Origin: CAYWGR01 sp964458015
Lineage (GTDB): Bacteria > Planctomycetota > Planctomycetia > Pirellulales > Thermoguttaceae
Length of the DNA stretch: 16,567 bases
Reading direction: 5' to 3'
Assembly: GCA_964458015.1 (NCBI GenBank)
Contig: CAYWGR010000124.1
Location: 1 to 16,567 of the forward strand
A model generated the notes under the pieces. That model did no database searches. It worked only from the letters and a program-made list of their open reading frames with translations, and had not been told where the DNA came from. Positions 1 to 5,994 of the stretch are shown here, in pieces. The number at the start of each line of letters is the position of its first letter. The stretch's first letter is position 1. The position numbers were made by a program, and so were the translations under genes.

Positions 1-546
1 GGGCTGGCCAATGCCGGTGTCCGGCTGATCTCGATGCGCAGCCGCGTGATTTTCGAGGGCGAATTCAACGATTTGGTCGAACAGCACGGTCTGAAAAGCA
101 CCGCCCTTTCGCACGAAACGCTGGCCTTGGCGGCCAGCATGATCGAGCCTCTTCCCACCGGTTCGATTTCGATGGTTTGCGACAAGCATGGTGGGCGAAA
201 TCGTTATGGCTCGCTGTTGGCCGAGCATTTTCCCGATTATTTGATCGAAGTGCGCGGCGAAGGTCGCGAGCGAAGCCTCTATCGCTTCGGCCCGTCGGAA
301 CGCCGCATCGAGGTATGTTTCCGGATGAAAGCCGAATCCTGTTTGCCGGCCGCGTTGGCATCGATGGCTTCGAAGTATCTGCGCGAGTTGGCGATGCGCG
401 CCTTGAACGATTTTTGGCGTCATCGCATACCCGGCTTACAACCGACAGCCGGCTATCCGCAAGATGCCAAACGGTTCCGTGCCGACATTGCGGAAACAAT
501 AAAACAATTGCATATTCCGGATCGCCTTCTATGGCGCATGAAATAA
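1..546 (+). CDS. RNase HII-like protein, C-terminal part (5' end outside window)
   Basis: The frame is open from base 1, so the internal ATG at 34 is probably not the true start and the gene begins upstream. About 181 residues are visible. The segment around 334-410 (ES-CLPAALASMASKYLRELAM) lines up by eye with the RNase HII active-site helix (D-x(3)-SIAAASI-x-AK-x(2)-RD-x-LM), which carries the last catalytic acid. Asp at 181-183, in CDKHGGRNRY, would match an earlier catalytic Asp of that fold. RNase HII cleaves the RNA strand of RNA-DNA hybrids. The last acid is Glu here (334-336) instead of Asp, and the usual C-terminal His motif is absent, so this may be a diverged RNase H-fold relative and not rnhB itself. 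The assignment rests on pattern only; the N-terminal DE motif lies outside the window. The stop is TAA at 544-546. Confidence 0.5.
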   Translation, partial: GLANAGVRLISMRSRVIFEGEFNDLVEQHGLKSTALSHETLALAASMIEPLPTGSISMVCDKHGGRNRYGSLLAEHFPDYLIEVRGEGRERSLYRFGPSERRIEVCFRMKAESCLPAALASMASKYLRELAMRALNDFWRHRIPGLQPTAGYPQDAKRFRADIAETIKQLHIPDRLLWRMK

Positions 547-570
547 ATGGAGCGATTCGCCGTAATTTTC

Positions 571-590
571 TAGCCCCTAGCCCCTGACTC
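571..590 (+). repeat. TAGCCCC heptamer repeat (two copies plus a decayed third)
   Basis: TAGCCCC at 571-577 is repeated directly at 578-584 and followed by TGACTC. It fills the short gap just before the sixA start codon. Short heptamer arrays of this kind occur between genes in planctomycetes and cyanobacteria. The copy number is too low to show instability. No Shine-Dalgarno sequence is seen here, so the array occupies the place of the sixA ribosome-binding region. Confidence 0.5.
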
Positions 591-1082
591 ATGGACCTTT
601 ACATTATTCGTCATGCTTGGGCCGTCGATAGCGGTGATCCGCGTTGGCCGCACGACGATCAGCGGCCGCTTAGCGCGGAGGGCCGCGATCGCTTCAGCCG
701 TATGGCTGCGCGATTGACGGAACACGGGATGAAGCCCTCGTTGATCGCCACGAGTCCGTTAGCTCGTTGCATGGAAACTGCCCAAATTTTGGCATTATGT
801 GTGAACAAGGCCGAAATCGTCGAGCTCGACGAGTTACGACCGGGAAGCAATGCCGACGTCTTGATGCGATGGACGGTGCGTGAATCACGCAAACACGAAC
901 AAATCGCGTGGGTTGGTCATGCCCCGGACGTAAATTGGTTGACCGCCGCCGTGATCGGCGACGCCGCCTGCTCGATCCGCTTCGCCAAAGGAGCCGTCGC
1001 CGCCGTGCGTTTCAGCGATGCGCCGGCACTCGGCGGCGGCGAATTGCAGTGGCTTGCCACGGCAAAAATCTTGGGCCTGTAG
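591..1082 (+). CDS. sixA: SixA-type phosphohistidine phosphatase (histidine phosphatase superfamily)
   Basis: The 163-residue length fits the short SixA branch of the histidine phosphatase (phosphoglycerate-mutase-like) superfamily. The N-terminal RHA motif (R7-H8) holds the phospho-accepting histidine. SPLARCMETA (around residues 55-64) carries the second phosphate-binding Arg (R59), and WVGHAPD carries the second catalytic His (H110). SixA enzymes remove phosphate from phosphohistidine, for example on HPt domains or phosphotransferase-system proteins, in the cytoplasm; the substrate here is unknown. The gene lies 91 bp before nifU on the same strand. A candidate nifU promoter in that gap suggests the two need not be one transcript. 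The ATG at 591 follows the heptamer repeat without an obvious Shine-Dalgarno sequence. Confidence 0.88.
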   Translation: MDLYIIRHAWAVDSGDPRWPHDDQRPLSAEGRDRFSRMAARLTEHGMKPSLIATSPLARCMETAQILALCVNKAEIVELDELRPGSNADVLMRWTVRESRKHEQIAWVGHAPDVNWLTAAVIGDAACSIRFAKGAVAAVRFSDAPALGGGELQWLATAKILGL

Positions 1083-1096
1083 AGCCACACCTCCCC

Positions 1097-1142
1097 TTGT
1101 CGGGGGTAGTCTCGGGGCGTAAACTTAATAAGAGTAAGTTTA
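1097..1142 (+). promoter_or_regulatory. Candidate nifU promoter with overlapping palindromic operator
   Basis: TTGTCG (1097-1102) and TAAACT (1120-1125) lie 17 bp apart, each matching 4 of 6 bases of the sigma-70 consensus. Starting in the -10 element is a perfect inverted repeat with 8-bp arms, TAAACTTA (1120-1127) and TAAGTTTA (1135-1142), separated by 7 bp. It ends 31 bp before the nifU ATG, which is preceded by GGAGAGG. A protein bound there would cover the -10 and the start of transcription, the usual position for a repressor. Fe-S operons are often controlled by Rrf2-family sensors such as IscR or SufR, but this palindrome does not resemble the IscR type 1 consensus, so the regulator is unknown. 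The palindrome is certain; its role is inferred. Confidence 0.42.
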
Positions 1143-1173
1143 TCATCGGACTGTTGATGCGGAGAGGCTTGCG

Positions 1174-2145
1174 ATGGCTTGGGAATATAGTGAAAAAACA
1201 AAACAACTCTTCATGGATGCCGTTCACGGCAAGCCGGGCACCCATTTGGGCGAAATCGAAGATCCTGACGGCTTGGGTGAGCACGGCTCCCTGGCCTGCG
1301 GCGACGCCATCCGTTTCACCTTTCGGGTAAAACGCCATCCGACCGATCCGACGAAGGACGTCATCACCGAGGCCCGCTACCTGACGTTCGGCTGCACCTC
1401 GGCCATTGCCGCTTCCGAGGCCCTTTGTGCGATGATCGAGCAAGGCGGCTATACGCCCATCGAATCGTTGAAGATCACGAACCAAGACATCGTCAAATAC
1501 CTTGAGGGCCTTCCGAAGCAAAAAATCCACTGTTCGGTCATGGGCGCCGAAGCGCTCGAAGCCGCTGTCTTCAATTGGGCCCAACGTCGCGGCGTCGATC
1601 TGCAAAGCCTCGGCGTTGATATGCACGGCGACGAGCGGACCGAAGGCCGGATCGTTTGCAAATGCTTCTCCCTCAGCGAACCATACATTCGCCGCAAGAT
1701 CAAGGAATTGAATTTGCACACGATCGCCGAGATCACCAACGCCATCAAGGCGGGCGGGGCCTGCATGTCGTGTCACCATGTGCCCGGCGGGCTGCAAGAC
1801 CTGCTCGATGAAACCTGGGGCGCCGGCAAGACGCAAACAAAACCTGCCGCGAAGCTTCCCATCCTTGGTGCGGTGCCTGTCGAGCCGCCCAAAGTTGACG
1901 GAGCGACACTGTCCACCTACCAATTCGACAAAAAAATCGAAAAAACCATGGACGAATACGTTCGGCCCATGCTGAAAAACGACGGTGGCGATGTCGAAAT
2001 CGTGGACATCAAAGGCACGCTGGTCTACTGCCGCCTGACCGGCGCCTGCAGCGGCTGCGAACATGCAAGCCAAACCCTGCGGATGTTGGTCGAACGAACC
2101 CTGAAAGAAATGGTCGATGAGCGGATCAAAGTCATCGACGTGTAG
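1174..2145 (+). CDS. nifU: Fe-S cluster assembly scaffold NifU, full three-domain form
   Basis: The 323-residue protein has all three NifU domains in order. The N-terminal IscU-like scaffold carries the three cluster-ligand cysteines C42 (LACGD), C74 (FGCTS) and C120 (HCSVMG). The central BFD-type [2Fe-2S] domain has C162-x-C164 and C197-x2-C200. The C-terminal Nfu domain has the C292-x2-C295 pair (ACSGC) after the NDGGDVE motif. A variable linker lies near residues 215-245. NifU receives sulfur from NifS, builds [2Fe-2S] or [4Fe-4S] clusters and passes them to target enzymes. No nitrogenase genes are visible, so a general Fe-S role is likely, as in other non-fixing bacteria. GGAGAGG lies just before the ATG. 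A toxin-antitoxin pair separates it from nifS. Confidence 0.96.
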   Translation: MAWEYSEKTKQLFMDAVHGKPGTHLGEIEDPDGLGEHGSLACGDAIRFTFRVKRHPTDPTKDVITEARYLTFGCTSAIAASEALCAMIEQGGYTPIESLKITNQDIVKYLEGLPKQKIHCSVMGAEALEAAVFNWAQRRGVDLQSLGVDMHGDERTEGRIVCKCFSLSEPYIRRKIKELNLHTIAEITNAIKAGGACMSCHHVPGGLQDLLDETWGAGKTQTKPAAKLPILGAVPVEPPKVDGATLSTYQFDKKIEKTMDEYVRPMLKNDGGDVEIVDIKGTLVYCRLTGACSGCEHASQTLRMLVERTLKEMVDERIKVIDV

Positions 2146-2178
2146 TTGCTCCTTTGTGGCGATTTGCCGAGGAAGGGG

Positions 2179-2201
2179 GTGGGAGAGGGGGAATTTCCCA
2201 C
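2179..2201 (+). terminator. G-rich stem-loop after nifU (possible weak terminator or attenuator)
   Basis: GTGGGA (2179-2184) pairs with TCCCAC (2196-2201) around an 11-nt loop that includes GGGGG. The stretch 2171-2191 is almost all purine with three G-runs, so a two-layer G-quadruplex is another possibility. It lies 33 bp after the nifU stop and directly before the candidate antitoxin promoter. No T-run follows the stem, so intrinsic termination would be weak. Confidence 0.25.
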
Positions 2202-2230
2202 TTGCCCACTATCCCTTTTCGAGTTAGAAT
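2202..2230 (+). promoter_or_regulatory. Candidate sigma-70 promoter of the first toxin-antitoxin pair
   Basis: TTGCCC (2202-2207; 4 of 6 consensus bases) and TAGAAT (2225-2230; 5 of 6) are separated by 17 bp. Transcription would begin near 2237, leaving a leader of about 25 nt with AGGGAGAG before the ATG at 2262. This would give the toxin-antitoxin genes, and nifS behind them, their own promoter independent of nifU. Confidence 0.42.
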
Positions 2231-2261
2231 AGTAAAAAGCCAGCAGGGAGAGAGTAATTCC

Positions 2262-2531
2262 ATGACCACCAAAACCGCCGACGACAAAGGACGCATCACG
2301 CTGGGCAGCCGATTCGCCAACCGGACGGTAATCATCGAGGATATCGACGCTACCGAAGTGCGAATCACGCTGGCTGAGGTTATTCCCCAACGTGAAGTCT
2401 GGCTACATAAAACCCCCAAGGCGAAAGCTTCCGTGCTTCGTGGATTGGATCAGGCCAAGGCCGGCAAGAAGGCCAAGTCGCCGCCGAACTTGGAAGCCGA
2501 CGCCCGATTGGCTGCACAACTGGATGACTAA
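2262..2531 (+). CDS. AbrB/MazE-like antitoxin of a type II toxin-antitoxin pair
   Basis: The product has 89 residues. The ATG at 2262 is chosen over an in-frame ATG at 2154 because it follows a good ribosome-binding site (AGGGAGAG) and because the upstream extension would be Gly-rich and reads through the stem-loop and promoter. The N-terminal half (DDKGRITLGSRFANRTVIIE) has the pattern of the AbrB/MazE swapped-hairpin DNA-binding fold. The C-terminal half is charged and Lys/Ala rich (KAKASVLRGLDQAKAGKKAK), as expected for a tail that wraps a toxin. The antitoxin would neutralise the next gene's product and repress the shared promoter. The next gene starts 87 bp later. Identification is by pattern and context, so an uncharacterised swapped-hairpin protein is possible. 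Confidence 0.65.
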   Translation: MTTKTADDKGRITLGSRFANRTVIIEDIDATEVRITLAEVIPQREVWLHKTPKAKASVLRGLDQAKAGKKAKSPPNLEADARLAAQLDD

Positions 2532-2546
2532 TGGGGATCAGAAAAC

Positions 2547-2600
2547 TAATGTCGGGAGGCCGGTAAGCAGGAGTATTTGGCCCAGCGCTACCCGACATTA
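2547..2600 (+). promoter_or_regulatory. Perfect 10-bp inverted repeat between antitoxin and toxin genes
   Basis: TAATGTCGGG (2547-2556) and CCCGACATTA (2591-2600) are perfect inverted copies 34 bp apart. They lie in the 87-bp gap and end 18 bp before the toxin ATG, beside its ribosome-binding site (GAGAAG, about 2608). In RNA the stem could limit toxin translation; in DNA it could be an operator or the ends of a very small element. The repeat is certain; the role is open. Confidence 0.45.
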
Positions 2601-2618
2601 TTTACCTGAGAAGCAATA

Positions 2619-2966
2619 ATGTTTTCACTCGTTTGGACGCCCGAGGCAAAAGCCGCTTACGACGAGTTGAAGGCCCGAGCCGAAGCCAGTCTTGTCGCTC
2701 GGCGGAAGAAGGAAAAAGCAAAGTCGTCGAAAGACGAAGGGCTTTTCAAGCAAGTCCACAAGACATTAACGCTATTGCTCTCGAATCCCAAGCATCCCGG
2801 CCTGCAAACGCACAAGTATCATACATTGCCTCATCCCTATGTTGCGAAGGAAAAGGTGTTCGAGGCATATGCGCAGAACCAAACGCCCGGCGCTGATCGG
2901 GTATTTTGGTGCTACGGTCCCGGCAAGCGGCAAATTACGGTCCTTGCCATTACGTCGCACCCATGA
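2619..2966 (+). CDS. RelE/ParE-like toxin of a type II toxin-antitoxin pair
   Basis: The 115-residue basic protein starts FSLVWTPEAKAAYDELK, the strand-then-helix opening usual in RelE/ParE toxins. It ends with the strand pattern DRVFWCYGPGKRQITVLAITSHP, where the conserved basic and aromatic residues of these folds lie. A Lys-rich insertion (ARRKKEKAKSSKDEG) follows the first helix. Such toxins either cut mRNA on the ribosome (RelE) or block DNA gyrase (ParE); the sequence does not say which. The gene follows its presumed antitoxin and ends only 15 bp before the nifS ATG, so it is very likely co-transcribed with nifS. GAGAAG lies shortly before the ATG. Confidence 0.72.
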   Translation: MFSLVWTPEAKAAYDELKARAEASLVARRKKEKAKSSKDEGLFKQVHKTLTLLLSNPKHPGLQTHKYHTLPHPYVAKEKVFEAYAQNQTPGADRVFWCYGPGKRQITVLAITSHP

Positions 2967-2981
2967 TAAACGGAGATTTTC

Positions 2982-4193
2982 ATGAACATCATTTATACCG
3001 ATAACAACGCCACCACGCCGGTGGCCCCCGAAGTCGTCGAGGCGATGAAGCCTTTTTTGACGACCGAATATTTCAACCCCAGTTCGATGTACGAGCCTGC
3101 ACGACGCACGGCCCATGCGATTCAAGCGGCCAGGGCCGAGGTCGCTCGATTCTTCGGGCTTGCCGATCCTAGTGCGATCGAATTCACCAGTTGCGCTTCG
3201 GAAAGCGACAACGCGGCGATTTTCGGCGCGGTTCGGGCGAATCCCGGCCGCCGGCACGTCATCACCACGACCGTCGAGCATCCGGCCGTTTTGGAAGTTT
3301 GCAAAGAACTCACCCGTGAAGGGCTCGAAGTGACTTTTCTCGGCGTCGATCGCCAAGGCAATCTTGATATCGGCGAATTCATCCGCGCCCTGCGATCCGA
3401 TACGCTGTTGGTCTCGATCATGCACGCCAACAACGAAACCGGCGTGATCTTTCCGATTGAACAGCTTGCGCGATTGACCAAGGAAACCGATCCCGCCATC
3501 ATCTTCCACACCGATGCAACGCAGTCGGTCGGCAAGATCCCGATCGATCTGCGCGGTGAATTCCAAAATGTCGATCTGTTGTCGTTCTCCGGCCACAAGG
3601 TTCACGCTCCCAAGGGTGTGGGTGGTTTGTATATCAAACGCGGAACACGCTGCCGGCCGTATCTGATCGGCGGTCATCAAGAAGAAGGTCGCCGTGCCGG
3701 CACCGAAAACGTGCCGTACATCGTTGGGCTGGCCAAGGCGCTCGAATTGGCTGCACTGGGGCTCGACGACGAAAACACCCGGGTGCGCGGCCTGCGCGAC
3801 CGCTTGGAACGGACCCTCGAAGAACGCATTCCCTATGTTGAGATCAACGGCCGCGGCGCGCCGCGATTACCCAACACGCTGAATATCTCTTGCCACTGCG
3901 TCGAGGGCGAATCGCTTCTCTACCAAATGAGCGACCTCGGCATCTGCGCATCGAGCGGGTCGGCCTGCACTTCCGGCTCCCTTGAACCCTCTCATGTATT
4001 GCGGGCGATGAAGGTGCCCGACGCCGCCGTTCAGGGTTCGGTCCGCTTCAGCTTCAGCCGCTACAACACCGATGCCGACGTAGACCACATCATCGAAGTA
4101 TTTCCCGCCATGGTCGCCAACGTCCGACGAATGTCGCCCTATTGGGACCAAGAGAAAAACGCTCCGCGCCTGGGTGTGATGGATCCGGCCTAG
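2982..4193 (+). CDS. nifS: Cysteine desulfurase NifS
   Basis: The 403-residue protein is a group I PLP-dependent cysteine desulfurase. It opens with IYTDNNATTPVAPEV. Residues seen for PLP binding are H100 (VEHPAV), D178 (HTDATQS) and the Schiff-base lysine K206 (SGHKVHAPKG). The persulfide-forming cysteine is C329 in SGSACTSGSLEPSH, on a loop of NifS/IscS type. The enzyme converts L-cysteine to alanine and hands sulfur to NifU. The start is well marked by CGGAG shortly before the ATG. The gene belongs functionally with nifU but lies directly behind a toxin gene, so its transcription may come from nifU, from the toxin-antitoxin promoter or from both. The stop overlaps the end of the opposite-strand gene by 4 bp. 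Confidence 0.97.
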   Translation: MNIIYTDNNATTPVAPEVVEAMKPFLTTEYFNPSSMYEPARRTAHAIQAARAEVARFFGLADPSAIEFTSCASESDNAAIFGAVRANPGRRHVITTTVEHPAVLEVCKELTREGLEVTFLGVDRQGNLDIGEFIRALRSDTLLVSIMHANNETGVIFPIEQLARLTKETDPAIIFHTDATQSVGKIPIDLRGEFQNVDLLSFSGHKVHAPKGVGGLYIKRGTRCRPYLIGGHQEEGRRAGTENVPYIVGLAKALELAALGLDDENTRVRGLRDRLERTLEERIPYVEINGRGAPRLPNTLNISCHCVEGESLLYQMSDLGICASSGSACTSGSLEPSHVLRAMKVPDAAVQGSVRFSFSRYNTDADVDHIIEVFPAMVANVRRMSPYWDQEKNAPRLGVMDPA

Positions 4194-4948
4194 CGTCGTG
4201 GCAAGTATTTCTCCGGCTCGTCGCGAACTGCCTTGATGCAACCTTCACAGCAGAGATACAAAGGCGTATCGGCGATCAATAACTTGACCACCGGCCCCTT
4301 GATTCCCAGCACGTCGCCGCTGACGGGGCACGTTCGCTGCCGCATCACTCCCTCCGCATCCGTTTTGACAGGCAACACCTGGGCGACATAAGGCCGAATC
4401 TTCCCATCGGTCAAAACCGGAGTAAAGGAGACTGTCGGTTGTTTGCGATTCGGCAAGTTGGAAATGTCGATGGTGATCGGCGTTTCCTTGCCCCGCAACG
4501 GCGCAACATCTAGATTAGCGACCAAATACTCCTGATCGATCCCTGGTTGGATGGGAATGAATTGGAATGAAATTTTGCGAGCCGTTCTTTCGCCCGGCAT
4601 GAGCAAGGACATCTGTACCTGGATTTCTTTCGCACTCAAAGGCTTTACCAATTTGTCGAAAACATAAACCCGGGTCTGCAACGGCATGAAGACGATCTCG
4701 AACCGATTCGTCTCGGTACTCAGATAATGACCGCCATGAGGCGTCAGCACGGTCGTCGAGGGAGGCAGCGATGAGCCGCGGTAATAGTCCGCGGGGCTTT
4801 TCGGACCTCCGCCCCCCGGTCCACCCATTCCTCCCATACCGGGCCCTTGACTGAAACCGAGGGCCGGCATGAGCAGAAATCCCCATGTCCAGACTGCGAC
4901 GAAGAAGCACTGCCTAGCGCGATTACTAAATTTTCGACAAATTGGCAT
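4190..4948 (-). CDS. Exported protein with C-terminal CCxxC metal-binding-like (YHS/TRASH-type) module
   Basis: The start is placed at 4948, not at an upstream in-frame ATG (5032), because MPICRKF begins a typical signal peptide (basic start, hydrophobic FFVAVWTWGFLLMPALG, likely cut after GFS), and GAAGAGA lies about 11 nt upstream. That gives 252 residues. A Gly/Met-rich spacer (GMGGMGGPGGGGP) follows the signal. The middle (about residues 60-195) is a predicted beta-rich domain that I do not recognise. The C-terminus has CPVSGDVLG (C207) and LCCEGC (C233, C234, C237) followed by EPEKYL, the pattern of small YHS/TRASH-like heavy-metal domains. A role in sensing or holding copper or another soft metal outside the cytoplasm is inferred. 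The gene converges on nifS and overlaps it by 4 bp. Confidence 0.7.
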   Translation of the reverse strand: MPICRKFSNRARQCFFVAVWTWGFLLMPALGFSQGPGMGGMGGPGGGGPKSPADYYRGSSLPPSTTVLTPHGGHYLSTETNRFEIVFMPLQTRVYVFDKLVKPLSAKEIQVQMSLLMPGERTARKISFQFIPIQPGIDQEYLVANLDVAPLRGKETPITIDISNLPNRKQPTVSFTPVLTDGKIRPYVAQVLPVKTDAEGVMRQRTCPVSGDVLGIKGPVVKLLIADTPLYLCCEGCIKAVRDEPEKYLPRR

Positions 4949-5067
4949 GGTAACAGATATCTCTTCGCGGTAATTTATCGCCCACAGTGGAGGCGTTCGC
5001 ATTTTAGTCGCTCGATATTCTACGCATCCCATACGAAAATACCAATTGCAACTGAGGCCGGATTAGA

Positions 5068-5167
5068 TCACATCAATGTGACTATAAAAAGCCCTGGTAA
5101 ATTGGAGAACGGCCACAAGGCCTCCCCTCAGTGTAGATTTGGATAGCCAGTCTATCGAACAGATAGA
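5068..5167. promoter_or_regulatory. Two short inverted repeats between divergent genes
   Basis: The 289-bp gap between the divergent start codons at 4948 and 5238 holds two perfect inverted repeats. TCACAT-CA-ATGTGA lies at 5068-5081, and TCTATC-GAACA-GATAGA at 5151-5167. The first resembles the half-sites of CRP/FNR-type operators but with the halves in reversed order. Both could be operators for one or both genes. I found no convincing -35/-10 pair and no further gene here. Confidence 0.25.
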
Positions 5168-5237
5168 GCATGTGTGGATTGCGGTTGATGCGTCCTTGAT
5201 CATTCCATGAACCTTTGCGATGCCGCGGAGAGGAAAA

Positions 5238-5810
5238 ATGAGCTACAAGATCCGCTGGATTACCGGATGCCTTTTATGTGGGTTGATGTTTTCCACGGGA
5301 TGTAGAACCCATACGGAAAACGGCGCTCTATTCGGCGGACTATTAGGAGCCGGCACGGGTGCAATCATCGGAGGCGCTGCCGGTAATCCTGGCGCCGGCG
5401 CCGCCATTGGCGCTGGGATCGGCGGACTGACGGGCGCTGCCGTCGGTTCGGATATTGATGAAAACGAAGCTCGTAACAGGGCTCTCATCGAAGCCCAACT
5501 CGGACGCCAAGTTGTCGCCGGTGCCGTCACGGTTCCCGAAGTGCTGACCATGACCCAAGCCAAGGTTCGAGACGACTTGATTTCCAACCACGTTCGTGCA
5601 CATGGTTTGGCAGCACCCCTCACGACGAGCGATCTCGTAACTCTCCAGCAGGCGGGTGTCAGCCCGCAAGTTATCCAAACAATGCAATCCGTGCCCGTTG
5701 CCCAGGCGCTGCCGGCAAAAACCGTCGTGATCCGCGAATCGGCCCCACCGCCGATCGTGGTTGAACATTGGGGACCTGGCCCTTGCTACCATCATCCCCA
5801 TCATTGGTGA
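5238..5810 (+). CDS. Glycine-zipper lipoprotein
   Basis: The ATG at 5238 is preferred to an in-frame ATG at 5220 because GGAGAGG lies just before it and because the product then begins with a compact signal peptide ending in a lipobox-like STGC (lipidated Cys at residue 22). Residues about 29-70 form a glycine-zipper segment (repeats such as GGLLGAGTGAIIGGAAG and GAGIGGLTGAAVG), a helical pattern of envelope proteins such as the SlyB/Rcp/OmpA-linked families. The later part (EVLTMTQAKVRDDLI ... LTTSDLVTLQQAGVSPQVIQTM) looks like a short helical region often found in planctomycete envelope proteins. The C-terminus is His-rich (CYHHPHHW) and could bind metal. A role at the outer membrane or cell wall is inferred. 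The gene lies 184 bp before the export operon. Confidence 0.75.
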   Translation: MSYKIRWITGCLLCGLMFSTGCRTHTENGALFGGLLGAGTGAIIGGAAGNPGAGAAIGAGIGGLTGAAVGSDIDENEARNRALIEAQLGRQVVAGAVTVPEVLTMTQAKVRDDLISNHVRAHGLAAPLTTSDLVTLQQAGVSPQVIQTMQSVPVAQALPAKTVVIRESAPPPIVVEHWGPGPCYHHPHHW

Positions 5811-5826
5811 CAAAAAACGCGCGCAC

Positions 5827-5856
5827 TTGTCCACTCCCGCCGTTTGATGCTATCCT
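5827..5856 (+). promoter_or_regulatory. Weak candidate promoter of the ABC export operon
   Basis: TTGTCC (5827-5832) and TATCCT (5851-5856) lie 18 bp apart, each matching 4 of 6 sigma-70 consensus bases. They stand about 138 bp before the membrane fusion protein start, in the gap after the lipoprotein gene. The match is modest and could be chance. Confidence 0.22.
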
Positions 5857-5994
5857 AAATGGCTCGAATGATGTCTAGATTAGTAGTGATCTGAGTGGCA
5901 GCGGTTTTCCGGCTTCTCATTGGCCGGCCTCGGCTCATTAGCTATCTTGGAATCAATAGACCATCAACCGGACAGAGACCGAAGGGCTGTGAGC

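Noticed and set aside
1012..2073. Long minus-strand open frame (353 codons) opposite nifU
   Set aside because: It is the mirror of a well-identified NifU gene; the translation shows no family pattern and arises from codon bias.
2154..2261. Upstream extension of the antitoxin from ATG 2154
   Set aside because: The extension is Gly-rich, covers the stem-loop and candidate promoter, and has no ribosome-binding site; ATG 2262 has one.
2146..2981. Insertion scar of nifU's end before nifS, as at the second cassette
   Set aside because: I compared the nifU end with the sequence before nifS and found no repeated tail; the scar pattern is seen only at higBA.
2772..3680. Long minus-strand open frame (302 codons) opposite the toxin and nifS
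   Set aside because: It spans two plus-strand genes and has no recognisable domain; NifS on the plus strand has all catalytic residues.
1174..4193. nifU and nifS as part of a nitrogen-fixation cluster
   Set aside because: No nitrogenase or other nif genes are in the window; NifU/NifS serve general Fe-S assembly in many bacteria.
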